From positions 1 to 13,464 of the forward strand of contig JAHZFC010000048.1 of the NCBI GenBank assembly GCA_019421525.1: a stretch of DNA of 13,464 bases, in the 5' to 3' direction. The notes under the pieces were generated by a model. It did no database searches. It saw nothing but the letters and a program-made list of their open reading frames with translations, and was not told where the DNA came from. A program made the position numbers and the translations under genes. Shown here in pieces: positions 1 through 6,711 of the stretch. The stretch's first letter is position 1. Each line of letters starts with the position of its first letter. This stretch comes from Clostridiales bacterium (lineage in GTDB: Bacteria > Bacillota > Clostridia > Oscillospirales > Oscillospiraceae).

Positions 1-170
1 ATATGGACCTGATCGACGCCCTGTTCATCGAGGTCAACCCCATCCCCATCAAGGCTGCCATGAACCTGATGTGGATGGACGCGGGGATGCTCCGCCTGCC
101 TCTGTGCGATATCTCCGAAAAGAATTTGGACACGTTACGTCAGGCTATGTGCCGGGCCGGTCTGCTGTAA
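1..170 (+). CDS. dapA: 4-hydroxy-tetrahydrodipicolinate synthase, C-terminal part (5' end outside window)
   Basis: Only the last 55 or so residues are present, read in the frame that starts at base 3 and ends at a TAA at 168-170. The segment has the FIEVNPIPIKAAMN stretch followed by a GMLRLPL-type helix start and a closing SEKNLDTLRQAM...GLL helix. This is the usual C-terminus of DapA, the TIM-barrel enzyme that condenses pyruvate with aspartate semialdehyde at the entry to the lysine/diaminopimelate pathway. The catalytic lysine and tyrosine lie upstream of the window, so they cannot be checked. dapB follows after 13 bp on the same strand, which supports the call and suggests co-transcription. 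Confidence 0.9.
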   Translation, partial: MDLIDALFIEVNPIPIKAAMNLMWMDAGMLRLPLCDISEKNLDTLRQAMCRAGLL

Positions 171-183
171 CAGGGAGGCCGCC

Positions 184-957
184 ATGCAAAAGATCATCAT
201 CTCAGGCTGCAACGGGCACATGGGCCGCGCTGTGGCCGAGCTATGCGCCGGCCGACCGGATGTAGAGGTAGTCGCTGGCTTTGACATCCTGGGCCAGCCC
301 AACGACAGCTTTCCCATCTTCCCCTCTCCCTCCCTGTGCCATGTGGATGCGGGAGCGGTCATCGATTTTTCCGATCCCGCGGCACTGGGGCCTCTGTTGG
401 GATTCGGCACCAGCCGTCATGTCCCATTGGTGCTGGCCACCACCGGCTACAATCAGGCGCAGCTGGATATGATCGAGGACGCAGCCCGACATATCCCCAT
501 CTTTCGTTCCGCCAATATGTCCCTGGGCATCAACGTCCTGCTGGCTCTGGTAAAGCAGGCAGCCGCTGCGCTGGGGGACGGCTACGATGTGGAGATCGTG
601 GAGCGTCATCACCGCCGCAAGCTGGACGCACCCAGCGGCACAGCTCTGATGCTGGCGGATGCGGTCTCCTCTGCCCTGCCCTACGAGCCTGAGTATGTCT
701 ATGACCGCCACTCGGTCCGCAAGGCAAGAGATCGTAAGGAGATCGGCATCTCCTCTGTCCGGGGAGGCACTATCGTGGGTGACCACGCAGTCGTCTTTGC
801 CGGACCGGATGAGGTCATCGAGATCACCCACCACGCTGCCAGCCGGAGCATCTTCGCAGCCGGGGCTCTGGAGGCGGCTCGTTTCCTGGCTGGCGTAGAG
901 GAGCCGGGACTGTACGATATGTCCGACCTGTTGAAAGCCAAGGGAGTGGACCGCTGA
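184..957 (+). CDS. dapB: 4-hydroxy-tetrahydrodipicolinate reductase
   Basis: This 257-residue protein reduces hydroxy-tetrahydrodipicolinate with NAD(P)H, the second committed step of diaminopimelate/lysine synthesis, in the cytoplasm. The N-terminal Rossmann fold shows the dinucleotide loop GCNGHMG (residues 8-14) and an ATTGY segment near 85-89. The catalytic and substrate-binding block HHRRKLDAPSGTA lies at about 142-154, with the expected His-His pair and lysine. The C-terminus ends in the family-typical GLYDMSDLL. Length is normal for DapB. The ATG at 184 follows an AGGGAGG ribosome site at a good distance and lies 13 bp after the dapA stop. The stop codon sits inside the loop of the downstream terminator hairpin. 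Confidence 0.97.
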   Translation: MQKIIISGCNGHMGRAVAELCAGRPDVEVVAGFDILGQPNDSFPIFPSPSLCHVDAGAVIDFSDPAALGPLLGFGTSRHVPLVLATTGYNQAQLDMIEDAARHIPIFRSANMSLGINVLLALVKQAAAALGDGYDVEIVERHHRRKLDAPSGTALMLADAVSSALPYEPEYVYDRHSVRKARDRKEIGISSVRGGTIVGDHAVVFAGPDEVIEITHHAASRSIFAAGALEAARFLAGVEEPGLYDMSDLLKAKGVDR

Positions 958-980
958 TGCGGCCCACTCCCTTCTTTCTG
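940..980 (+). terminator. Intrinsic terminator of the dapA-dapB transcript
   Basis: A perfect 10-bp arm AAGGGAGTGG (940-949) pairs with CCACTCCCTT (964-973). After one A/C mismatch the stem continues as CCGC/GCGG around a TGAT tetraloop (955-958). A pyrimidine-rich but not pure T tail (CTTTCTG) follows. The TGA stop of dapB (955-957) lies in the loop, so the 5' arm is coding sequence. The tail is weak, so efficiency is uncertain. Confidence 0.7.
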
Positions 981-994
981 ACAGGCATCGCGCC

Positions 995-1034
995 GTATAT
1001 GCTCAACAAAATCTAGTTTTTGTTGAGCTTATAC
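995..1034. repeat. Near-perfect 40-bp palindrome between convergent genes
   Basis: The two 20-base halves centred between 1014 and 1015 match at 18 of 20 positions. The core arms are GCTCAACAAAA (1001-1011) and TTTTGTTGAGC (1018-1028), extended outward by GTATA/TATAC and inward to a CTAG centre. The only mismatches are T/T at 1000/1029 and 1012/1017. It lies between the dapB terminator and the tyrS terminator. It has no T tail after the 3' arm in either orientation, so it is not a standard intrinsic terminator. It could be an operator, a dispersed repeat or a cruciform-forming element. Nothing in the window decides which. Confidence 0.75.
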
Positions 1035-1069
1035 ATCCTTCGCCATGTCCAAATATGTCCGGCATAGCA

Positions 1070-1104
1070 AGAGGAGCCCTGACATCCAGTGTCAGGGCTC
1101 CTTT
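1070..1104 (-). terminator. Intrinsic terminator of tyrS (possibly bidirectional)
   Basis: A perfect 13-bp stem, AGGAGCCCTGACA (1072-1084) with TGTCAGGGCTCCT (1090-1102), surrounds a 5-base loop. It begins six bases beyond the tyrS stop at 1110-1112. On the minus strand the stem is followed by CTTGCT, a poor T tract, and on the plus strand by TTTC. The strength of the stem and the position just after tyrS argue for termination. It may also back up the dapB terminator from the other side. Confidence 0.8.
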
Positions 1105-1109
1105 CACCG

Positions 1110-2336
1110 TCAGGCCAGCTTGGCGCAGTGGAACACCTTTTTACCTTTCTTGATGATCACACCGTCCCCGGCAAAGGTCTCTTTGGCAAATACAGCATTG
1201 ACATCACTGAGCTTGACATCGTCCACAGAGACTCCTCCCTGCTGGATCAGCCGGCGAGCCTCTCCGTTGGAGGCGGCCAGACCACATTTGACCAGAAGGC
1301 TCAGCGCGCCGATGGGCCCATCCATAAAATCGTCCTCTGCCAGCTCGGTAGTGGGCATGTTGGCCTTGTCCCCCCCGGTGGAAAACAGCGCCTTGGCGGC
1401 AGATTGGGCCTTCTCCGCCTCCTCTTGACCGTGGACCAGCTTGGTCAGCTCATAGGCCAGGATCTCCTTGGCCTGGTTGAGCTGGGCCCCCTCCCATTTG
1501 TCCATCTCGTCGATCTGCTCCAGGGGCAGGAAGGTGAGCATGCGCACACACTTCATCACGTCCGCGTCGTCCACATTGCGCCAGTACTGGTAGAACTCAT
1601 AGGGAGAGGTCTTGTCGGCATCCAGCCACACGGCATTTCCGGCGGTCTTGCCCATCTTCTTGCCCTGAGAATCGGTGAGCAGAGCGATGGTCATGGCGTG
1701 GGCGTCTTTGCCCAGCTTCCGGCGGATGAGCTCGGTGCCGCCCAGCATATTGGACCACTGGTCGTTGCCGCCGAACTGCATATTGCAGCCGTAGTGCTGG
1801 AACAGGTAGTAGAAGTCGTAGGACTGCATGGGCATGTAGTTGAACTCCAGGAAGGACAGCCCCTTCTCCATGCGCTGCTTGAAGCACTCCGCACGGAGCA
1901 TATTGTTCACCGAGAAGCACGCGCCGATGTCCCGGATGAAGTCCACATAGTTCAGGTCGAGCAGCCAGTCGGCGTTGTTGACCATCTGGGCCTTGCCCTC
2001 GCCGAATTCGATGAACCGCTCCATTTGCTTTTTGAAGCAGGCGCAGTTGTGCTCGATGGTCTCCCGGGTCATCATGGAGCGCATGTCCGTGCGGCCGGAG
2101 GGGTCTCCGATCATGGCCGTGCCGCCTCCGATCAGGGCGATGGGCTTGTTGCCTGCCATCTGGAGGCGTTTCATCAGGGTCAGGGCCATGAAGTGGCCCA
2201 CATGGAGGCTGTCCGCCGTGGGGTCAAAGCCGATATAGAAGGTGGCCTTGCCCGCATTGATCATGGTCCTGATCTCTTCCTCATTGGTCACCTGGGCGAT
2301 TAGCCCACGGGCCACCAGTTCCTCGTAAAGTGTCAT
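1110..2336 (-). CDS. tyrS: Tyrosyl-tRNA synthetase (TyrRS)
   Basis: This 408-residue class Ic aminoacyl-tRNA synthetase charges tRNA-Tyr in the cytoplasm. The HIGH signature appears as HVGH (residues 45-48) after the FYIGFDPTADSL lead-in, and the GGNDQWSN tyrosine-pocket block lies at about 189-196. The KMSKS loop is KMGKT (227-231), within the range seen in this TyrRS subgroup. The last 60 or so residues form an S4-type RNA-binding domain with GGVSVDD and a terminal lysine-rich strand. Length is normal. The start is fixed by AAGGAG 8 bases before ATG 2336. That ribosome site overlaps the stop of the upstream transporter gene, which ends only 12 bp away. Expression is expected to be controlled by the tyrosine T-box at 3204-3461, through the transporter gene. 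Confidence 0.98.
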   Translation of the reverse strand: MTLYEELVARGLIAQVTNEEEIRTMINAGKATFYIGFDPTADSLHVGHFMALTLMKRLQMAGNKPIALIGGGTAMIGDPSGRTDMRSMMTRETIEHNCACFKKQMERFIEFGEGKAQMVNNADWLLDLNYVDFIRDIGACFSVNNMLRAECFKQRMEKGLSFLEFNYMPMQSYDFYYLFQHYGCNMQFGGNDQWSNMLGGTELIRRKLGKDAHAMTIALLTDSQGKKMGKTAGNAVWLDADKTSPYEFYQYWRNVDDADVMKCVRMLTFLPLEQIDEMDKWEGAQLNQAKEILAYELTKLVHGQEEAEKAQSAAKALFSTGGDKANMPTTELAEDDFMDGPIGALSLLVKCGLAASNGEARRLIQQGGVSVDDVKLSDVNAVFAKETFAGDGVIIKKGKKVFHCAKLA

Positions 2337-2348
2337 GTTTCCAACTCC

Positions 2349-3167
2349 TTATATTTTATCAAGTTTCACTCTCAATACATTATAAATGACCACGCCGCCC
2401 ACCACGATGGCCGCCCCCAGCAGGGCAAGCGGTCCAATGGTCTCATGATAGAATACCGCCACCAGGATGGGGTTGAGCACCGGCTCGATACCGGATACCA
2501 GAGAAGCGGTCACCGCCGGTGTCGTGCGCAGGCCGATGGTGAGCAGGATATAGGCCAGGCCCACCTGGAAGGCGCCTAAGATCACCAGGCTGGTCATGGG
2601 GACCAGGCCGAGATCCGTCTCCCGCACCAGGAAGGGCAGGCCGATGGCCACGCTCATCACATCCCCCCAGAACACTGAGGAGATGGGGTCGCTGTCCGGA
2701 AGATCATTGAGCAGGAACACCCCGGCATAGCTCAGGCCAGAGAGCAGGGCCAGAATATTTCCGGCCATTCCCCCCGCCTCCAGGCTGTCCACGAAAAAGC
2801 ACAGCACCCCCACCAGCACCACCCCGCAGGCGATGAGGTCCAGCTTTTGGGGCCGCCTTTTCCAGAAAACCACGGACAGGAGGATGACGAAGATCGGTGC
2901 GGTGAATTGCAGGACGATGGTGTTTGCCGCTGTGGTCAGCTTGTTGGCCACGGTGAACAGGGTGTTGGTCCCGCAAATGCACACCGCTCCCACCAGGATC
3001 CAGCGGTTGAACCGCGGCCTGTGCCTGGTGGCCAGAAGATAGCCGCCAATGACCAGCAGTGCCACCATGTTCCGCCCGCCGTTGATAGACAGTCCGTTCC
3101 AGGGGATGACTTTGATGCAAAGCCCCCCGATGCTGTACAGAACAGCGGCCAAGAATACAAATAGCAC
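2349..3167 (-). CDS. EamA / DMT-superfamily membrane transporter, candidate tyrosine or aromatic amino-acid carrier
   Basis: From the GTG at 3167 this gives about 272 residues with roughly ten hydrophobic segments, arranged as two EamA-type repeats. It opens with VLFVFLAAVLYSIGGLCIK and ends in a membrane helix plus the short basic tail RVKLDKI. Helix starts such as SGIEPVLNPILVAVF fit the drug/metabolite transporter superfamily. Substrate cannot be read from the protein. Its position between a tyrosine-type T-box and tyrS suggests it moves tyrosine or a precursor, which is inference. The start is uncertain. The open frame extends to 3254, but that extension crosses the T-box and terminator hairpin. 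GTG 3212 and ATG 3224 lie in the hairpin. GTG 3167 is the first start clear of it, with AGGGA 10 bases upstream. Confidence 0.85.
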   Translation of the reverse strand: MLFVFLAAVLYSIGGLCIKVIPWNGLSINGGRNMVALLVIGGYLLATRHRPRFNRWILVGAVCICGTNTLFTVANKLTTAANTIVLQFTAPIFVILLSVVFWKRRPQKLDLIACGVVLVGVLCFFVDSLEAGGMAGNILALLSGLSYAGVFLLNDLPDSDPISSVFWGDVMSVAIGLPFLVRETDLGLVPMTSLVILGAFQVGLAYILLTIGLRTTPAVTASLVSGIEPVLNPILVAVFYHETIGPLALLGAAIVVGGVVIYNVLRVKLDKI

Positions 3168-3203
3168 GCCCAGCTTTTCCCTGTTTTCTGTTGTCCGCTG
3201 CGT

Positions 3204-3236
3204 AAAAAACACCCCCTGTCCCATTGGGACAGAGGG
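3204..3236 (-). terminator. T-box regulated terminator hairpin
   Basis: On the minus strand CCCTCTGTCCC (3236-3226) pairs with GGGACAGGGGG (3222-3212) across an AAT loop, giving 11 bp with one G-T wobble. A run of six T (3209-3204) follows two bases later. Part of its 5' arm, CCTCTGT (3235-3229), also pairs with ACAGAGG (3260-3254) upstream to form the antiterminator, so the two folds exclude each other. Confidence 0.93.
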
Positions 3237-3461
3237 CGATGAACGCGGTACCACCTCTGTTCGCCGTTTTCTCGCAAAAACGGCCTCAGAAAGTCAGAGA
3301 CTTATACGCTGTACCGGGCGCACCCGTCCTCCCCTACTGAGCGTTTTGCCGTTCAGGGGGCCGCTCCAAGGTGTATTCACAGGAGTGCCTCTCCCCCTTT
3401 CACCGGCCGGGGTCTCTCTGGTCAGGCAAATCCCTGCTACTCTTCCTCTTCCACGCATTGT
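3204..3461 (-). promoter_or_regulatory. T-box riboswitch, tyrosine specifier (UAC)
   Basis: This leader senses uncharged tRNA and controls the transporter-tyrS unit. The conserved T-box AGGTGGTACCGCG is at 3256-3244. Its UGGU bulge would pair with an ACCA tRNA end, which fits tRNA-Tyr with discriminator A. The antiterminator is visible as ACAGAGG (3260-3254) with CCTCTGT (3235-3229), plus a GCG/CGC inner helix around the 7-base bulge. Stem III is GCCGTTTT/AAAACGGC (3284-3277 with 3270-3263). In stem I the apical CCGGTGAAAGG is at 3406-3396, and the specifier loop reads GTGAATACACC. Read as GAA-UAC-ACC, it places the UAC (Tyr) codon at 3375-3373, agreeing with tyrS downstream. The 5' end is estimated from the promoter. 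The leader fills most of the gene-free stretch 3168-3504. Confidence 0.95.
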
Positions 3462-3465
3462 CAGC

Positions 3466-3494
3466 ATCATAGCATAGGGAAGATCCAATGTCAA
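3466..3494 (-). promoter_or_regulatory. Sigma-A type promoter of the T-box / transporter / tyrS unit
   Basis: On the minus strand a perfect -35 TTGACA (3494-3489) is followed by a 17-base spacer and a -10 TATGAT (3471-3466). A TG one base before the -10 makes an extended -10. The start of transcription is expected near 3461-3458. The -35 begins only 10 bases after the stop of the small ORF ending at 3505, so the promoter sits directly behind the recN operon. Confidence 0.92.
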
Positions 3495-3504
3495 TTCTTT
3501 TTTA

Positions 3505-3672
3505 TCATGCGCTCTCCTGCCAGCTTTTCCAGTGGACAAAGCCCTTGTCCTCTGCGTCGGAGCCATCCACTGCCATCTCACAGTAGGAGATGCCCGACGG
3601 ACCGGCTCCGATCCATCCGGGACAGGACATCGCTTCTGCCAGCTTTTCCCGGTCGATCGGCTCACTCATCAT
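3505..3672 (-). CDS. Hypothetical 55-residue small protein downstream of recN
   Basis: I do not recognise the family. The frame ATG 3672 to TGA 3505 encodes 55 residues starting MMSEPIDREKLAEAM, followed by a Gly/Ser-rich middle with one CPGW and one SYCEM, and ending FVHWKSWQESA. It is acidic and soluble, with two cysteines, four tryptophans, no signal peptide and no membrane helix. Three things support it as a real gene. AGAGAGG (3687-3681) lies 8 bases before the ATG. The start overlaps the recN stop by 11 bases, suggesting translational coupling. Its third codon positions are mostly G or C, like its neighbours. A second ATG follows immediately at 3669. It could be a non-functional coding remnant, but the ribosome site argues against that. 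Confidence 0.7.
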   Translation of the reverse strand: MMSEPIDREKLAEAMSCPGWIGAGPSGISYCEMAVDGSDAEDKGFVHWKSWQESA

Positions 3673-5368
3673 TTGTTTTTCCTCTCTTTTTCCACTGCTC
3701 CGCCGCCGAGAGCATCTCCTCCGCCCCCTCCAGGGCGGTGGGGGTGATGTGGTCTCCGCTGGTCAGCCGGGCCAGCTCCTGTCTCCGGCGCTCCCGATCG
3801 AGCCGCTCCACTGCAGTGAAGGTGCGTCCGTTCGCCTCCCCTTTTTCCACTGAGAAGTGGACATCTCCCATGGCAGCAATCTGAGGCAGGTGGGTCACAC
3901 ACAGCACCTGTCGGTCCCGGGCCACCTCAAAGAGCTTTTCCGCCACCTTCTGGGCAGCCCGGCCGGACACGCCGGTGTCCACCTCATCGAACACCATGGT
4001 GGTCACCTGGTCATTTTCCGCCAGCACATTTTTCAGCGCCAGCATGATGCGGGCCAGCTCACCGCCGGAGGCGATCTTCTGGATGGGCCGCAGCTCCTCC
4101 CCCAGGTTGGCGGACATAAGGAAGCGCACCTCGTCCATCCCGGTGGCGTCCATGCCATCCTGACAAGATCTCGGCGCAAAATCCACCTGGAAGCGCACCT
4201 TTGGCATATCCAACTGCTTGAGTTCTGACTGGATGCGCCCGGCCAGCTGCTCTGCGGCTTCCTTTCGGGCATCCGACAGGACCTCTCCCTGCTCCCTGGC
4301 CCGGGCAAGAGCTGTTTCCAACTCTTGCTCCAGCTTGCGCGCCCGGTCCTCGGAGAACTGGATCTCATCCAGCTCCCTCCGGCACTGCTCCAGGTAGTCC
4401 AGCATGTCATCCACGCTGTCTCCATATTTCCGCTTCAGTCGGTGGAGGACGTCCAGACGTCCCTCCACCTCGTCCAGCTCCCCAGGGTAGAAGTCCAGAG
4501 AGGACTGGGCATCCCGGACCTGCTCAGCCAGGTCGTCCAGGGCATAGCGCAGCTCAGATGCCTGGGCGGCCAGCTTGGCCAGTTCCTCGCTATAACGTCC
4601 GCCGGAGGTCAGGCTCTCCTCTGCTGACATCAGCAGGGAGACGGCCCCCTCCCCCTCCTCACCGCCGCTCAGTGCCTGCCAGGCGCCGTCGATGGCTTCG
4701 GTAAGGCGCTCGGCGTTCCGCAGCAGCTCCCGGCGCCCGGTCAGTTCTTCTTCCTCGCCGGGGCGCAGCTGGGCCCGCTCCAGCTCGCCGATCTGATAGT
4801 TGAGGGTGTCCATCCGCCGGGCCTTCTCCGACTCGTCCATCTCCAGGGCGGCCAGAGCATGCCGGATATCCTGTACCTTTTCATAGGCGCTCTGGAACTG
4901 CCCGCGCAGCTCGTCCAGCCCGCCAAAGCTGTCCAGATACCCCAGGTGGCAGGTCTCGTCCAGCAGCTGCTGTCCGTCGTGCTGGCCGTGGATGTTGAGC
5001 AGCTGCCGGCCCAGCTCCCTGAGCTGGCTGACCAGGATCGGACGGCCGTTGACCCGGCAGGCATTCTTCCCATCAGGCTGGATGGTCCGCTCCACCAGCA
5101 GTTGGCCGTTCTCATCCGGATAGAGGTCCTGCTGCTGGAACCAGGGCAGTGCGGGCAACTGCTGGAATACTGCGGACACCCGGGCCGACTTTGCCCCAGT
5201 CCGGATCAGATCCCGGCTGGTGCGCGCCCCAATGACCGCCCCAATGGAGTCGATGACGATGGATTTGCCCGCGCCCGTCTCGCCAGTGAGCACGTTGAAC
5301 CCCGGCTCAAAGGCGATATCCGCCTGGGAGATCACCGCGATATTCTCGATATGGAGCAGGGAGAGCAT
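3662..5368 (-). CDS. recN: DNA repair protein RecN
   Basis: RecN is an SMC-like ATPase that acts early in recombinational repair of double-strand breaks. The 568-residue protein opens with LHIENIAVI and a Walker A loop GETGAGKS (residues 29-36). A long charged coiled-coil region fills roughly 160-370. The C-terminal ATPase half has the signature ASGGELARIMLALK and the Walker B / D-loop FDEVDTGVSGRAAQKV, followed by VLCVTHLPQIAAMGD. Length is typical. The ATG at 5368 follows a GAGGTGACGAGG ribosome region and lies 11 bp after the argR stop. The argR-recN pair is a well-known Firmicutes arrangement. The 3' end carries the ribosome site and start of a 55-residue ORF. Confidence 0.98.
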   Translation of the reverse strand: MLSLLHIENIAVISQADIAFEPGFNVLTGETGAGKSIVIDSIGAVIGARTSRDLIRTGAKSARVSAVFQQLPALPWFQQQDLYPDENGQLLVERTIQPDGKNACRVNGRPILVSQLRELGRQLLNIHGQHDGQQLLDETCHLGYLDSFGGLDELRGQFQSAYEKVQDIRHALAALEMDESEKARRMDTLNYQIGELERAQLRPGEEEELTGRRELLRNAERLTEAIDGAWQALSGGEEGEGAVSLLMSAEESLTSGGRYSEELAKLAAQASELRYALDDLAEQVRDAQSSLDFYPGELDEVEGRLDVLHRLKRKYGDSVDDMLDYLEQCRRELDEIQFSEDRARKLEQELETALARAREQGEVLSDARKEAAEQLAGRIQSELKQLDMPKVRFQVDFAPRSCQDGMDATGMDEVRFLMSANLGEELRPIQKIASGGELARIMLALKNVLAENDQVTTMVFDEVDTGVSGRAAQKVAEKLFEVARDRQVLCVTHLPQIAAMGDVHFSVEKGEANGRTFTAVERLDRERRRQELARLTSGDHITPTALEGAEEMLSAAEQWKKRGKTNDE

Positions 5369-5379
5369 CCCTCGTCACC

Positions 5380-5835
5380 TCATTCCAGCATAGACCGTAT
5401 CTCGTCCAGAAACGTTTCCGCATCCTCGTTGGTGCGCATGATGAGCAGCACCGTGTCATCCCCGGCCAGAGAGCCCACGAAACCGTCGATCTCCATGTCA
5501 TCCAGCGCGGCTCCCGCCGCAGATCCCAGTCCAGGCATGGTCTTGACCACCACCAGGTTCTGGGCCGCGTCAAAGGAGGTGACCCCTTCCCGGAAGATAT
5601 TCCGCAGCCGCCCGGTGTGATTGTGCCGGCGGGGCTGTCCGTTCACCACCGCATAGCGGTAGGCGCCGTTCCCGGTGGGCACCTTGACCAAATGCAGCTC
5701 CTTGATGTCCCGGGAGATCGTGGCCTGGGTCACCTTGATGCCCCGCAGCTCCAGCTGCACCAGCAGCTGCTCCTGGGTCTCCACGTCCTGCTCAGAGATG
5801 ATGCGGACGATCTCAGCCTGACGCTTCTCCTTCAC
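5380..5835 (-). CDS. argR: Arginine repressor ArgR/AhrC
   Basis: This 151-residue hexameric, arginine-sensing regulator represses arginine synthesis and often activates arginine catabolism. The N-terminal winged helix includes GIKVTQATISRDIKELHLVK, with the DNA-contacting Ser-Arg at 41-42. The C-terminal oligomerisation and ligand domain has GSAAGAALDD and the arginine-binding GDDT at 125-128. The start is a GTG at 5835, preceded by AAAGGGGTGA, which overlaps the nadK stop six bases away. I did not identify ARG-box operators in the window, so its targets here are unknown. Confidence 0.97.
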   Translation of the reverse strand: MKEKRQAEIVRIISEQDVETQEQLLVQLELRGIKVTQATISRDIKELHLVKVPTGNGAYRYAVVNGQPRRHNHTGRLRNIFREGVTSFDAAQNLVVVKTMPGLGSAAGAALDDMEIDGFVGSLAGDDTVLLIMRTNEDAETFLDEIRSMLE

Positions 5836-5841
5836 GGGTCG

Positions 5842-6708
5842 TCACCCCTTTCCCAACTTTTGATGGATCAACTCATAAAAACTGCGGCCGGACAGCCGGA
5901 TGAGGCGGGTCACCTGACCTGAGCGGCGCACCTCCACCCGGTCGCTGGACAGCACCTTGAAGGACTTTCCTCCGTCCACCGACAGGTAGGCGCTGCGGCG
6001 GCTGCCCTGCTCCAGTCGGACGCCCACGGTGCGGTCCCGGTCCAGCACCATGGGCTTGACCTTGAGGGAGTGGGCACAGATGGGTGTCACGATGATATTT
6101 TTCGCCGAGGGTTCCACGATGGGTCCCCCCGCTGCCAGGGAGTAGGCGGTCGATCCGGTGGGGGTGCTCACGATGATCCCATCACCGGAAAATGAGGTAA
6201 TAGTCACCCGGTCGCCTGTCACCTCCAGATCCAGCACACGGGCCACGGAGCCTTTGGTCAACACTGCGTCATTGAGGGCGGTGTCCCGATAGACCACCTT
6301 CCCCTCCCGCTTGACCACGGTCTCCAGCATCATGCGCTCTTCCACCACGTACTTTCCGCTGACCAGCCTGGAGAGGAGGGATAGCTCACTGTGCTCCAGC
6401 TCCGCCATGAAGCCAACGCTCCCCATGTTGACCCCGAGGATAGGGATATCATACGGGTTGGCGTCTTTGGCCGCATGGAGGATTGTGCCGTCCCCGCCAA
6501 AGCAGATGAGCACATCTGCGCCAGGCAGAGACTTATCCATCGGGGACAGCTTCAGATGGGAGGGGATCTCCACCCGGCTGTGCTCATCCAGGGAAAAGGG
6601 CAGGCAGATGGCGGTCTCCACCCCGTGGTGCTCCAGGATCTTTTTGGCCGACTGGGCCGCTTTCAGGCCCAGGTCACGATAGGGATTTGGACTGAGAATG
6701 ACTTTCAC
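5842..6708 (-). CDS. nadK: NAD kinase (ATP/polyphosphate NAD kinase)
   Basis: NadK phosphorylates NAD to NADP in the cytoplasm. The 288-residue protein carries the catalytic GGDGT motif (71-75) in the context LICFGGDGTILHAA. A conserved NMGSVGF turn lies at 94-100, the ALND segment at about 144-147, and the glycine-rich TPTGSTAYSLAAGGPIV block near 182-198, which shapes the NAD site. The start is GTG 6708, with GGAGGGG at the end of tlyA as its ribosome site and only 3 bp between the genes. Length is normal. NADPH from this step is used by the isoprenoid pathway served by nearby genes, though the link may be only positional. Confidence 0.97.
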   Translation of the reverse strand: MKVILSPNPYRDLGLKAAQSAKKILEHHGVETAICLPFSLDEHSRVEIPSHLKLSPMDKSLPGADVLICFGGDGTILHAAKDANPYDIPILGVNMGSVGFMAELEHSELSLLSRLVSGKYVVEERMMLETVVKREGKVVYRDTALNDAVLTKGSVARVLDLEVTGDRVTITSFSGDGIIVSTPTGSTAYSLAAGGPIVEPSAKNIIVTPICAHSLKVKPMVLDRDRTVGVRLEQGSRRSAYLSVDGGKSFKVLSSDRVEVRRSGQVTRLIRLSGRSFYELIHQKLGKG

Positions 6709-6711
6709 GCG

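Noticed and set aside
1644..1658. KMSKS motif of TyrRS reads KMGKT, a possible active-site defect
   Set aside because: Substitutions of this kind are normal in this TyrRS subgroup, and all other motifs are intact.
1089..2303. A 404-residue plus-strand open frame
   Set aside because: It is antisense to tyrS, lacks a ribosome site and runs through the tyrS terminator; a shadow of the codon bias.
3294..3665. A 123-residue minus-strand frame running from the recN end through the promoter and T-box
   Set aside because: It would have to cross the sigma-A promoter and conserved leader RNA, has no ribosome site, and overlaps the better-supported 55-residue frame.
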